Positions 38,812 through 47,792 of a DNA stretch of 52,974 bases are shown piece by piece. Origin of the DNA: Methylobacteriaceae bacterium (GTDB lineage Bacteria > Pseudomonadota > Alphaproteobacteria > Rhizobiales > Beijerinckiaceae); NCBI GenBank assembly GCA_020638135.1, contig JACKJE010000021.1, positions 1 through 52,974 of the forward strand, given 5' to 3'. The notes beneath the pieces are model-generated. The model was not told the DNA's origin, ran no database searches, and saw only the letters and a list, made by a program, of their open reading frames with translations. Made by a program: the position numbers and the translations under genes. Position 1 is the first letter of the stretch. The number at the start of each line of letters is the position of its first letter.

Positions 38812-40133
38812 TGGCTGAACTTTTCGCGCCGGAAATCATCCGTCGCAAGCGCGACGGTCTTCCGCTCGAACGCTCCGAAATAGAGTTCCTGATCGAGGGC
38901 CTCGTCTCCGGCGCGGTTGGCGCCGAACAGGCGGCGGCCTTCGCCATGGCCGTCTTCTTCCGTGGCATGGATGCGCGCGAATGCGCGGAATTGACCTCCG
39001 CCATGACCGCATCCGGAACGCGCCTCGACTGGCGCGCGCTCGATCTTGGCGGTCCTGTGCTCGACAAGCATTCGACCGGCGGCGTCGGCGATGTCGTCAG
39101 CCTCATGCTCGCGCCGATGGTTGCAGCCTGCGGCGGCTACGTGCCGATGATCGCCGGTCGCGGCCTCGGCCATACCGGCGGCACGGTCGACAAGCTCGAA
39201 TCCATTCCCGGTTATCGGACAGCGCCCGATCTTGCGACCATGCAGCGTGTCGTGCGCGACGCCGGCTGCGCCATTGTCGGCCAGTCCGACGATCTCGCGC
39301 CGGCCGACCGACGGCTCTATGCGATCCGCGACGTGACCGCGACGGTCGAGTCCATTCCCCTCATCACCGCCTCGATCCTGTCGAAGAAGCTCGCGGCCGG
39401 CCTCGACGCCCTCGTCATGGACGTGAAGACCGGAAACGGCGCATTCATGGTCGCGCGCGAACAATCGCGCGCCCTGGCGCAGTCGCTCGTTTCGACGGGC
39501 AAGGCCGCGGGTCTTCCGACGCGCGCGATGATCACCGACATGAACGAACCGCTGGCCTCCTGCGCCGGCAATGCGATCGAGGTCGCTTACGCCATCGATT
39601 ATCTGAAGGGCGAGCGCCGCGACGCGCGTCTGCATGAGGTCGTGCTCGCGCTCGGCGCCGAAATGCTGAGGCTCGGCAAGCTGGCGACATCCCGCGACGA
39701 TGCGCGTGCAAGACTGGAGCAGGCTCTGGCCAGCGGCGCGGCAGCGGAGCGATTTGCGAAGATGGTCGCAGGCCTCGGCGGTCCGGCCGATCTGCTCGAC
39801 GCGCCGGCGCGTCATCTCGCGACGGCGCCGGTCGTCATCGACATGCGCGCGAAACAGCCGGGCTTTGTGACCGCAATCGACGTACGCGCGCTCGGCCTTG
39901 CCGTCGTTGCGCTCGGCGGTGGTCGCCGCCGCGCCGGCGAAAAGATCGATCCGTCGGTCGGATTGTCCGATCTCGCGCCGGTCGGCGCGGATGTCGGCGA
40001 GCGGCCGCTGGCGCGCATTCATGCGCGCGACGATGCGAGCGCGGCGGCGGCGGTCGAGAGCGTGCGGCAGGCCTATGCGATCGGCGACGGCGCGCCGGCG
40101 GCCGAGCCGGTCATCGTCGAGCAGATCGCCTGA
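38811..40133 (+). CDS. deoA: Thymidine phosphorylase
   Basis: A 440-residue pyrimidine-nucleoside phosphorylase of the TrpD-like fold, splitting thymidine or deoxyuridine into base and deoxyribose 1-phosphate. The phosphate motif VLDKHSTGGVGD, the MIAGRGLGHTGGTVDKLESIPGY block and the SILSKKLAAGLDALVMDVKTGNGAFM block are intact. The ATG overlaps the stop of the preceding phosphorylase (TGATG). With cdd and the purine-type phosphorylase it forms a nucleoside salvage operon. No deoxyribose-phosphate aldolase follows. Confidence 0.95.
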   Translation: MAELFAPEIIRRKRDGLPLERSEIEFLIEGLVSGAVGAEQAAAFAMAVFFRGMDARECAELTSAMTASGTRLDWRALDLGGPVLDKHSTGGVGDVVSLMLAPMVAACGGYVPMIAGRGLGHTGGTVDKLESIPGYRTAPDLATMQRVVRDAGCAIVGQSDDLAPADRRLYAIRDVTATVESIPLITASILSKKLAAGLDALVMDVKTGNGAFMVAREQSRALAQSLVSTGKAAGLPTRAMITDMNEPLASCAGNAIEVAYAIDYLKGERRDARLHEVVLALGAEMLRLGKLATSRDDARARLEQALASGAAAERFAKMVAGLGGPADLLDAPARHLATAPVVIDMRAKQPGFVTAIDVRALGLAVVALGGGRRRAGEKIDPSVGLSDLAPVGADVGERPLARIHARDDASAAAAVESVRQAYAIGDGAPAAEPVIVEQIA

Positions 40134-40139
40134 CGCGGC

Positions 40140-40559
<420 letters not shown>

Positions 40560-40571
40560 GAGCGCCTCCGT

Positions 40572-41435
40572 TCAGGCTGTGGCGCCGAGCCGCTTGATCG
40601 CGGTGATCGCGCCAAAGCTGTTGCGCGCGATCCGCTCGCGCGCCTGGATCAGAGGCTCGCTCGCAACCAGCATGTGATGGCCGTTGGCGTGCAGCAGCGT
40701 CGTCGCGTCGCGCATGACGCCGACATGCCCCTTCCAGAACACGAGATCGCCGCGCGCCAGATGCGCCAGATCGTCGGTCACGGCCAGAGGCGCGCCGAGC
40801 GCCTTGACCTGCATGTCGGTGTCGCGCGGCGCGGCGATCCCGCAAGCCGCAAGCGATGACTGCATGAGGCCGGAACAATCGACCCCCGCGGGCGTCTTGC
40901 CGCCCCACAGATAGGGCGCGCCGACCATGCTCTCGGCTGCCGCGACGAAATCGGCTTCGACCGCCGCGACCGGCGCGAGATGGCGCGCGAAAACAAAGCC
41001 GCCGCGCGCCAGCCGCGCGAAATCGCCCGAAACATCCACAACCGCGACCTCGGCGCCGAAGGGCAGCGTTTCAACGACCGGCGTCTTCATGTTGGCGGCC
41101 GGATAGACGAAGGTCGCGCGCGTCGTCACGCGATGCGTGGTCGCGACGATCTCCCGCGCGAGCGCGAGCTCCGAGAGATAGCCGACGTAGGAATCGCGCG
41201 CGAGCTGGACCCAGGCCCAGCCTTCCTCGCATTCGTACACGGTGACGATCTCGCCCGCGAGCGCCTGCGTGTCGAGGCCGGCCTCGTGCGAGGGCGCGCT
41301 CTTCAGATCGACGACCGGCGCGACAATCTGCATGCGCACGCCTTCGACGAAACGCGCGGCTTCCACTTTGCCTCGCAGATGCGCGGCGGCAAGGTCGGGC
41401 CGCGCCGGCGTCAGCCGCCTGTCGTATTCGCTCAC
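40572..41435 (-). CDS. NlpC/P60 family cell-wall hydrolase (C40 peptidase)
   Basis: A 287-residue protein with two SH3-like regions (about 35-155) and a C-terminal NlpC/P60 cysteine peptidase domain. The nucleophile is cysteine 187 (GVDCSGLMQ), with histidine 237 in FWKGHVGVM and a third residue near H249 in LLHANGH. Relatives cleave gamma-D-glutamyl-diaminopimelate bonds in muropeptides. No signal peptide is seen, which suggests a role in cytoplasmic recycling of murein peptides. It overlaps the MarR gene by four bases (ATGA) and shares direction with the M17 aminopeptidase, a sensible peptide-recycling partner. Confidence 0.9.
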   Translation of the reverse strand: MSEYDRRLTPARPDLAAAHLRGKVEAARFVEGVRMQIVAPVVDLKSAPSHEAGLDTQALAGEIVTVYECEEGWAWVQLARDSYVGYLSELALAREIVATTHRVTTRATFVYPAANMKTPVVETLPFGAEVAVVDVSGDFARLARGGFVFARHLAPVAAVEADFVAAAESMVGAPYLWGGKTPAGVDCSGLMQSSLAACGIAAPRDTDMQVKALGAPLAVTDDLAHLARGDLVFWKGHVGVMRDATTLLHANGHHMLVASEPLIQARERIARNSFGAITAIKRLGATA

Positions 41436-41794
41436 GGCGCGAGCCCTTTCGCCTTGTCCACCACGAGGTCGCCGAGCTGCTCCACGAACAGGGCGCCCTT
41501 GACCGTCCGCTGTACGATCACGTTGCGGCGGTCGACTTCGTCGCGCCGTCGCGTCACGAGTTCGAGCGCGCCGAGCGAATCGAGCGCGCGCGTGACGACC
41601 GGCTTGGTCACGCCGAGTCGCGCGGCGATGCCGCGCACCGTATGCGGCGGCCGTTCCAGATAGATCGTCAGGAGAACCGACAATTGCCGCATCGTGAAAT
41701 CGGGATGCCCCTGTGGGCCCTTGTCGCGTACGACGTCGAGCGCGACGTCGGACAGGAGTCGCAGCGCCTGCTGCGGAGAAAGAACGATGGACAT
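41432..41794 (-). CDS. MarR-family transcriptional regulator
   Basis: A 120-residue winged-helix regulator. The recognition region VRGIAARLGVTKPVVTRALDSL and the wing LVTRRRDEVDRRNVIVQ fit the MarR family; flanking helices would form the dimer. It is shorter than typical MarR proteins (about 140-150), with a reduced C-terminus. The stop overlaps the NlpC/P60 start, and the gene lies 66 bases downstream of the aminopeptidase, so it may govern this cluster. The ligand is unknown. Confidence 0.85.
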   Translation of the reverse strand: MSIVLSPQQALRLLSDVALDVVRDKGPQGHPDFTMRQLSVLLTIYLERPPHTVRGIAARLGVTKPVVTRALDSLGALELVTRRRDEVDRRNVIVQRTVKGALFVEQLGDLVVDKAKGLAP

Positions 41795-41860
41795 GGTCGC
41801 GCTCCGGCTCCGCAGATTATTTCGTAGGCGTATTAAATTCTCTTTTAGCGGCCCTCCGCC

Positions 41861-43255
41861 TCAGCCTGCAATCTCCGCGACGCGGCGGCCGACGAGTTCG
41901 AAGACCAGCCGCGCCGCCTGGATGTCGCCGCCCTCCGGCCGGCCGGCCTTGGCCGAGCCGTTCCAGTTGTAGACGTCGAAATGCGCCCAGGCGCCGGTCT
42001 TGCGCACAAAACGCTTGAGAAACATGGCGGCGACGATCGCGCCCGCGAACGGGCCGCTCGACACATTGTTGAGATCGGCGGTCTTGCTGTCGAGCAACGC
42101 GCCATAGGGCGCCCAGAGCGGAAGCCGCCACACCGGATCGGCGGCCGCAGCGCCTGCGGCGGCGATCTCGCCGGCGAGCTTTTCGTCGCCGGTGAAATAG
42201 GCCGGCAGGTCGGGGCCGAGCGCCACGCGCGCCGCGCCGGTCAGGGTCGCGAAATCGACGAGCAGATCCGGCTCGTCTTCGTCGGCGAGCGCCAGCGCGT
42301 CGGCGAGGATCAGCCGGCCCTCGGCGTCCGTATTGCCGATCTCCACGGTCAGGCCGGCGCGGCTCGGATAGACGTCGCCCGGCCGGAAGGATTGGGCCGA
42401 CACCGAATTTTCGACGATCGGCAGGATCACGCGCAATCGCACGGGCATGCCCGCGCGCATGATCATCGAGGCCGCCGCCAGCGCGCTCGCCGCGCCGCCC
42501 ATGTCCTTTTTCATCAGCAGCATGGAGGCGCCAGGCTTGATGTCGAGCCCGCCCGTGTCGAAACAGACGCCCTTGCCGACCAGTGTGATTTTCGGGCCGC
42601 CCTTGCGCGGCCCCCAGTTGATGTCGACAAGCCGCGGCGCTTCGGCCGCGCCCTTGCCGACCGCGTGCACCAGCGGAAAGCCGCCCTTCGCCAGCTGCTC
42701 GCCGCGCGCGGCCTTGACCCGGGCGCCGTATCGCTTGGCGAGCGCGGTCGCCGCCCGCTCCAGCGCCTCCGGTCCCATGTCGTTGGCCGGCGTGTTGATG
42801 AGGTCGCGGCCGAACGCGACCGCCTCGGCGATCGTTTCGATCCGCTCGCGCCGCGCGCCGCGCGGCGATTCGAGCACGGCGTCGGTCGGTTTCGACTTGC
42901 GGTAGCGCGAGAATTTGTAGGCCGACAGGAGATAGGCGAGTTCGGCGTGCTCGGGCGCCTCGGCGCCGTCCGCAATCCGGTAGCGCCCGCGCGGCAACAG
43001 GCTCGCCAGTTTGCCGAAGGCCATGGGGTCGAGGGGCGTGGCGCCCGGCTCGGCGAGGCCGAACAGAACAGCCGCCGCCGCGCCCTTGGCGTTCGGCACA
43101 ATGAGATGGGCGCCCGGCGCGCCGTCGAAGCCGGTCGCGCTGGCATAAGCGCGGGATTCGACCGGAAGCGTGTCCAGAGTCTGGCGCAGGCGGGAGCGGC
43201 TCGTTGGCACGATCGGAACGGAGCTGCGCGTGGGATCGCCGAGAACGGGAGGCAT
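41861..43255 (-). CDS. Leucyl aminopeptidase family protein (M17)
   Basis: A 464-residue cytosolic M17 aminopeptidase with two metal ions. The metal-binding blocks are VGKGVCFDTGGLDIKPG, with the KKDMGGAA segment after it, and NTDAEGRLILADALA. DFATLTGAARVALGP is also conserved. The N-terminal regulatory domain is smaller than in PepA. It removes N-terminal residues from peptides in protein and murein-peptide turnover. Its start is close to a perfect inverted repeat (43275-43297) shared with the divergent TadD gene. Confidence 0.92.
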   Translation of the reverse strand: MPPVLGDPTRSSVPIVPTSRSRLRQTLDTLPVESRAYASATGFDGAPGAHLIVPNAKGAAAAVLFGLAEPGATPLDPMAFGKLASLLPRGRYRIADGAEAPEHAELAYLLSAYKFSRYRKSKPTDAVLESPRGARRERIETIAEAVAFGRDLINTPANDMGPEALERAATALAKRYGARVKAARGEQLAKGGFPLVHAVGKGAAEAPRLVDINWGPRKGGPKITLVGKGVCFDTGGLDIKPGASMLLMKKDMGGAASALAAASMIMRAGMPVRLRVILPIVENSVSAQSFRPGDVYPSRAGLTVEIGNTDAEGRLILADALALADEDEPDLLVDFATLTGAARVALGPDLPAYFTGDEKLAGEIAAAGAAAADPVWRLPLWAPYGALLDSKTADLNNVSSGPFAGAIVAAMFLKRFVRKTGAWAHFDVYNWNGSAKAGRPEGGDIQAARLVFELVGRRVAEIAG

Positions 43256-43274
43256 GGATCGCTCCGGGGTGGTC

Positions 43275-43297
43275 GTTAACCCTCGATTAGGGTTAAC
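43275..43297. promoter_or_regulatory. Perfect inverted repeat, putative operator
   Basis: GTTAACCCT (43275-43283) and AGGGTTAAC (43289-43297) are exact complements with a 5-base spacer. It lies in the short gap between the divergent M17 aminopeptidase and TadD genes, a natural position for a dimeric regulator. The TTAACC half also resembles CtrA half-sites, but the TTAA spacing does not match the full CtrA box. Confidence 0.6.
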
Positions 43298-43343
43298 GCT
43301 TTATTGCTCGCAAGAGTATTCCTGCAAGCCCGGATCGAGACAC

Positions 43344-44207
43344 GTGCCCGCCATTTCCGTCCGAACCTGCCCCCGTCCGGTCGTCGCCGTCTCGATCATC
43401 GCGCTCGGCCTGGCGCTCGGCCTGGGGCTCGGCGGCTGCAATCGGCCCTCTCTGTCCGACGTGACCGGCTCGATCGGCGGCAGCGATTCGCTGCCGAACA
43501 CGAACGCCGGCATGCGCCGCTATGCCGAGGAATGGGGCCGGCGTTACGATTCCAATCGCACCGACAAGCGCATCGCCATGAACTACGCGCGCGCCCTGCG
43601 CGCGCTGACGCAGCACACGCAGGCCGTCGCCGTGTTGCGCGGCCTCGCCATCACCCATCCGCACGACATGGAAGTGCTCGGCGCCTACGGCAAGGCGCTC
43701 GCCGACGACGGCAAGCTGCAGGAAGCCGCCAAGGTGCTGCAGAATGCGCATACGCCGGAACGCCCGAACTGGTCGATCCTGTCCGCGCAAGGCTCGGTCG
43801 CCGACCAGCTCGGCGACCATGAACGCGCGCGCGAATTTTACGGCTCGGCGCTGAAGATTCGCCCGAACGATCCGGCTGTCCTGTCCAACCTTGGCCTGTC
43901 CTACGCGCTGTCGCGCAATCTGCCGACGGCGGAGACGACCCTGCGCGACGCTGTCGCGCAGCCGGCCGCCGACATGCGCGTGCGCCAGAATCTCGCGCTC
44001 GTGCTCGCCCTGCAAGGCAAGTTCGGCGAGGCGGAGGAAGTGTCGCGGCGCGATCTCGCGCCGGCGGACGCGGCGTCCAATGTCGCTGAAATCCGTCGCA
44101 TGATCTCGCAATCCAACACCTGGAGCGCGATCCGCCAGGTCGACCGCAGGCCTGCCGCGCGTCCAAAGGGCGCGGCGGCCAAACGGCCCACGCCGGGCGC
44201 GAGCTGA
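43344..44207 (+). CDS. tadD: TadD-like tetratricopeptide-repeat lipoprotein
   Basis: A 287-residue lipoprotein: hydrophobic leader ending in the lipobox LGLGGC (near residue 32), then several TPR helix pairs, the clearest being NWSILSAQGSVADQLGDHERAREFYGSALKIRPNDPAVLSNLGLSYALS. TadD is thought to aid assembly of the outer-membrane secretin of Flp pili. The start is GTG 43344, directly before the leader; the upstream open part antisenses the aminopeptidase. It is on the opposite strand from the other tad genes and ends against tadC at a shared terminator. Confidence 0.82.
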   Translation: MPAISVRTCPRPVVAVSIIALGLALGLGLGGCNRPSLSDVTGSIGGSDSLPNTNAGMRRYAEEWGRRYDSNRTDKRIAMNYARALRALTQHTQAVAVLRGLAITHPHDMEVLGAYGKALADDGKLQEAAKVLQNAHTPERPNWSILSAQGSVADQLGDHERAREFYGSALKIRPNDPAVLSNLGLSYALSRNLPTAETTLRDAVAQPAADMRVRQNLALVLALQGKFGEAEEVSRRDLAPADAASNVAEIRRMISQSNTWSAIRQVDRRPAARPKGAAAKRPTPGAS

Positions 44208-44252
44208 ACGCGACACGCGCTTCCGCATTTCCTGAAACGACTTCGCAAACGA

Positions 44253-44280
44253 AAAACGCGCGCCCTGCGGCGCGCGTTTT
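44253..44280. terminator. Bidirectional terminator between tadD and tadC
   Basis: AAAACGCGCGCC (44253-44264) and GGCGCGCGTTTT (44269-44280) form a perfect 12-base stem with a CTGC loop. A-rich and T-rich ends make it work in both directions. It lies between the converging tadD and tadC stops. Confidence 0.92.
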
Positions 44281-44310
44281 CCGGTTCGGGCTCGTCGCGC
44301 GCAATTCGCG

Positions 44311-45291
44311 CTACATCAGCTTCTCGGACATCTGGATCAGCGCCGGCGTCAGGATCACGGCGAACAGCACCGGCAGGAAGAAGACGATCATCGGCACGGT
44401 TAGTTTCGGCGGTAGCGCCGCGGCCTTGCGTTCGGCTTCCAGAAGTCGCGCGTCGCGGCCTTCCTGCGCGACGACGCGCAGCGCCTGGCCGAGCGGCGTT
44501 CCGTATTTCTCGGCCTGGATCAGCACCGTCGAAACCTGCTTCAGGCCTTCGACGCCCGTGCGCACACCGAGATTCTCGTACGCCTGCCGACGATCCGGCA
44601 GGTAGGAGAGTTCGGCGGTGGTCAGCGCGAATTCCTCCGCCATTTCGATCGACTGGATACCGATTTCGCTCGAGACCTTGCGGAAGGCGTGTTCGATCGA
44701 CATGCCGGATTCGACGCAGATCAGAATGAGGTCCATCGCGTCCGGAAAAGCGCGGCGCATGGACGCCTGACGCTTCGAAATCTTGTTCTTCAGAAAAAGT
44801 TCCGGCGCCTTGAGGCCGAGATAGGTCGCAGCGATCGCCGCCCCGATCTTCGTGACGAACATGACGTCCGAAGCGAACATCAGGAACATGTACAAAGAGG
44901 TGATGACGAACAGCCCGATCGGCGCGATCGCGCGAAAGAACAGAAAGGCGACTTCGGCCTGACGTCCGCGGAAGCCGGCCATCGTCAGCTGCAACTTGGC
45001 TTCTTCGGTGCCGAGCCACTTTTCGAGGCTGAAGTTGTCGACCAGCTGGCGCATATACGCCTTGGGCTGAATGCGCAGCGCTACGGACTTGTCGCGCGCG
45101 GCGAGCCGCTCGCGTTCGCGCGCCCTGATCTTCTCGCGCTCGCTGGCGACCGATTTCATGCGTTTGTCCAGCGAATCGGAATCGAGCAGCGGCATGGCGA
45201 TCGTCAGGATTGTCGCGATGACGGCGACAGCGACGAGCAGCGCCACAACGGTGCTCGAATCGCTCAGCTTGTCGTATATCTGCTTGATCAT
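44311..45291 (-). CDS. tadC: TadC, type II secretion F-family inner-membrane protein
   Basis: A 326-residue polytopic platform protein of the Flp pilus machine. A cytoplasmic N-terminal part rich in charged residues after the first helix is followed by the T2SSF domain (FPDAMDLILICVESGMSIEHAFRKVS, LSTVLIQAEKYGTPLGQALR) and a final helix pair (MIVFFLPVLFAVILTPAL). It pairs with TadB to transmit force from the CpaF ATPase. It is the last gene of the minus-strand tad operon. Confidence 0.93.
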   Translation of the reverse strand: MIKQIYDKLSDSSTVVALLVAVAVIATILTIAMPLLDSDSLDKRMKSVASEREKIRARERERLAARDKSVALRIQPKAYMRQLVDNFSLEKWLGTEEAKLQLTMAGFRGRQAEVAFLFFRAIAPIGLFVITSLYMFLMFASDVMFVTKIGAAIAATYLGLKAPELFLKNKISKRQASMRRAFPDAMDLILICVESGMSIEHAFRKVSSEIGIQSIEMAEEFALTTAELSYLPDRRQAYENLGVRTGVEGLKQVSTVLIQAEKYGTPLGQALRVVAQEGRDARLLEAERKAAALPPKLTVPMIVFFLPVLFAVILTPALIQMSEKLM

Positions 45292-45315
45292 CGGTATGCC
45301 CCGGCGCGACGGCCG

Positions 45316-46293
45316 TCAGAAGTCGAACTGAATCATCTTCCGCATGACCACGATGCCGATCACCATCCAGCAGGCGCTGACGCCCAGCACGATACGTCCG
45401 GTCATGGTCGTGAAGAGAAGCGAGAGATATTCGGGCGACGACAGGTAGACGAGGCCGCAGACGAGAAATGGCAGCGCGCCGATGATGCCGGCCGACGCTT
45501 TGGCTTCCGCCGACATGGCGTTGACCTTGAGTCGCATTTTCTTGCGATCGCGCAGCACCCGCGACAGGTTGCCGAGCGCCTCGGAGAGATTGCCGCCGGC
45601 CTTCTGCTGCAGGTTGACGACGATCGAGAAGAAGTTGGCTTCAGCGACCGGCATGCTTTCGGCCATGCGGTCGCAGGATTCGCCGATCGAAAGACCGATC
45701 GACTGGGCCTCGAGGATGCGTCGGAATTCGCTGCGGATCGGCTCGGGCGATTCGGCCGCGATGATGCCGACGCACTGCGTGAGCGGAAGGCCCGCCTTGA
45801 CGCCGCGAATGATGATGTCGACGGCGCCGGGGAATTCGTGCAGAAACTTCTTGAAGCGCCGCTTGATCAGGAAATTGACGACCCAGCGCGGCAGGCCGAG
45901 CCCGGCGGCAACGCCGACGCCGAGCGCGATCAGCGGATTGCCGTTCATGACGAAGGTGAAGAAGGCCGCCCCGACGCCCACGCCCGCCGAAACGATGTAG
46001 AAATTCTTGACCTCGAGCGTCAGGCCCGCCTGCAGCAGCTTCGCAGCGAGCGTGTTCTTTTTCTTGCGCGTCTCGTTTTCCGTCTCTCGTACGCTGTCGA
46101 GGATCTGCTGGCGGCGCTTGTTCGGATCGGTCTGGCGGTCGCGTTTGTTCTTGGCGGCGGTCGGCCCCTGGAATTGCGCGCGGCGCTTTTCGGCGGCCGC
46201 CTCGCCCGACAGATAGGGATAGACGAAGACATAGAAGACGCCGCCCGCGGCGAGCATCATCAAACCCATGAAGATCAGCGACTGGTCACCCAT
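45316..46293 (-). CDS. tadB: TadB, type II secretion F-family inner-membrane protein
   Basis: A 325-residue homologue of TadC and partner in the pilus platform. It has an N-terminal helix (LIFMGLMMLAAGGVFYVFVYPYL), a long basic cytoplasmic region, the T2SSF domain (FPGAVDIIIRGVKAGLPLTQCVGIIA) and C-terminal helices. It lies 24 bases before tadC and 15 bases after cpaF, in the same operon. Confidence 0.93.
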   Translation of the reverse strand: MGDQSLIFMGLMMLAAGGVFYVFVYPYLSGEAAAEKRRAQFQGPTAAKNKRDRQTDPNKRRQQILDSVRETENETRKKKNTLAAKLLQAGLTLEVKNFYIVSAGVGVGAAFFTFVMNGNPLIALGVGVAAGLGLPRWVVNFLIKRRFKKFLHEFPGAVDIIIRGVKAGLPLTQCVGIIAAESPEPIRSEFRRILEAQSIGLSIGESCDRMAESMPVAEANFFSIVVNLQQKAGGNLSEALGNLSRVLRDRKKMRLKVNAMSAEAKASAGIIGALPFLVCGLVYLSSPEYLSLLFTTMTGRIVLGVSACWMVIGIVVMRKMIQFDF

Positions 46294-46308
46294 GCCCGAA
46301 CCGTCCGA

Positions 46309-47748
46309 CTAGTCGACGCCCACTTCGCCCGCGTCGAGCGCGGCGCCGAGACGTTCTTCCTCGCCATAATATCTCGCGCGTTCCCAGAATCGGGGCTTGC
46401 CGACGCCGGTCGAACGATGCCGCCCGATCAGACGCCCGTTCGCGTCTTCGCCGGCGATATCGTACACGAGAAGGTCCTGCGTGATGATCACTTCGCCTTC
46501 CAGGCCCATCACCTCGGTGACATGCGTGATGCGACGTGAACCGTCGCGCAGGCGCGCGGCCTGAACGATCACGTCGACGGAGGAAACGATCATCTCGCGA
46601 ATTGTGCGCGACGGCAGCGAGAAGCCGCCCATCGTGATCATCGACTCGAGGCGGCTGAGCGCTTCGCGCGGCGAGTTGGCGTGCAGCGTGCCCATCGAAC
46701 CGTCATGGCCCGTGTTCATGGCCTGCAGAAGATCGAAGGCCTCGGGTCCACGCACTTCGCCGACGATGATCCGCTCGGGACGCATACGCAGGCAGTTCTT
46801 CACCAGGTCGCGCATCGTCACCTGCCCGGAGCCTTCCAGGTTCGGCGGTCGTGTCTCCAGGCGCACCACGTGCGGCTGTTGCAGCTGCAGTTCCGCCGCG
46901 TCTTCGCACGTGATGATGCGCTCGTCGGCGTCGATGTAGTTGGTGAGGCAGTTGAGCAAGGTCGTCTTGCCCGAGCCCGTACCGCCGGAGATCAGGGTAT
47001 TGCAGCGGACCCGGCCGATGATCTTCAGAAGCTCGCCGCCCGCCTCGGAAATAGCGCCGAAACGCTGGAGCTGGTCGAGAGTGAGCTTGTCCTTGCGGAA
47101 CTTACGAATTGTGAGCGCCGGCCCGTCGATCGCGAGCGGCGGCGCGATCACGTTGACGCGGGAGCCGTCGGCGAGACGCGCGTCGCAGATCGGCGAGGCT
47201 TCGTCGACGCGGCGGCCGACCTGGCTCACGATGCGCTGGCAGATATTCATCAGCTGCGCATTGTCGCGGAAGCGAATGCTCGTCAACTGGATCTTGCCCG
47301 AGACTTCGATGTAGGTCTTGAGCGCGCCGTTGACCATGATGTCGGCGATGTCGTCGCGCGCGAGCAGGGGCTCGAGCGGTCCGTAACCGAGCACGTCGTT
47401 GCAGATGTCGTCGAGCAGTTCTTCCTGCTCGGAAATCGACATCACGACATTCTTGATCGAGATGATCTCGTTGACGATGTCGCGGATTTCCTCGCGCGCC
47501 GCCTCGGGATCGAGCTTGGCGAGCTGCGCCAGGTCGATCGCCTCGATCAACGCGCCGAAGATCATGCTCTTGGTGACGTAATACTCGTCCGAGCGTCGTG
47601 TCTCGACAGGCATCGGCGCCGATGGCTGCGCGGGCGCCGCCTTGGCGGGAGCTTGCGCCTGAGCGGCAGGACGCGCTTCGGCCGCGCCGCCGCTCGCCGC
47701 CGGCTTCTGTGGGGCGCCGCCCCCGAACGTCGGCCGCTTACCGAACAT
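46309..47748 (-). CDS. cpaF: CpaF/TadA secretion ATPase
   Basis: A 479-residue hexameric ATPase that powers Flp pilus extension and probably retraction. A proline/alanine-rich N-terminus is followed by the CpaF N-terminal domain and the VirB11-type ATPase core. Walker A GGTGSGKT is at 255-262; the Asp box, IIVGEVRGPEAFDLLQAMNTGHDGS (Walker B and His box) and the arginine-finger region follow. The order cpaE-cpaF-tadB-tadC is standard. Confidence 0.95.
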   Translation of the reverse strand: MFGKRPTFGGGAPQKPAASGGAAEARPAAQAQAPAKAAPAQPSAPMPVETRRSDEYYVTKSMIFGALIEAIDLAQLAKLDPEAAREEIRDIVNEIISIKNVVMSISEQEELLDDICNDVLGYGPLEPLLARDDIADIMVNGALKTYIEVSGKIQLTSIRFRDNAQLMNICQRIVSQVGRRVDEASPICDARLADGSRVNVIAPPLAIDGPALTIRKFRKDKLTLDQLQRFGAISEAGGELLKIIGRVRCNTLISGGTGSGKTTLLNCLTNYIDADERIITCEDAAELQLQQPHVVRLETRPPNLEGSGQVTMRDLVKNCLRMRPERIIVGEVRGPEAFDLLQAMNTGHDGSMGTLHANSPREALSRLESMITMGGFSLPSRTIREMIVSSVDVIVQAARLRDGSRRITHVTEVMGLEGEVIITQDLLVYDIAGEDANGRLIGRHRSTGVGKPRFWERARYYGEEERLGAALDAGEVGVD

Positions 47749-47792
47749 GCCTCAGTCTCCCGCAAATGATCGAAGCTGAACAGGCCATGCGT

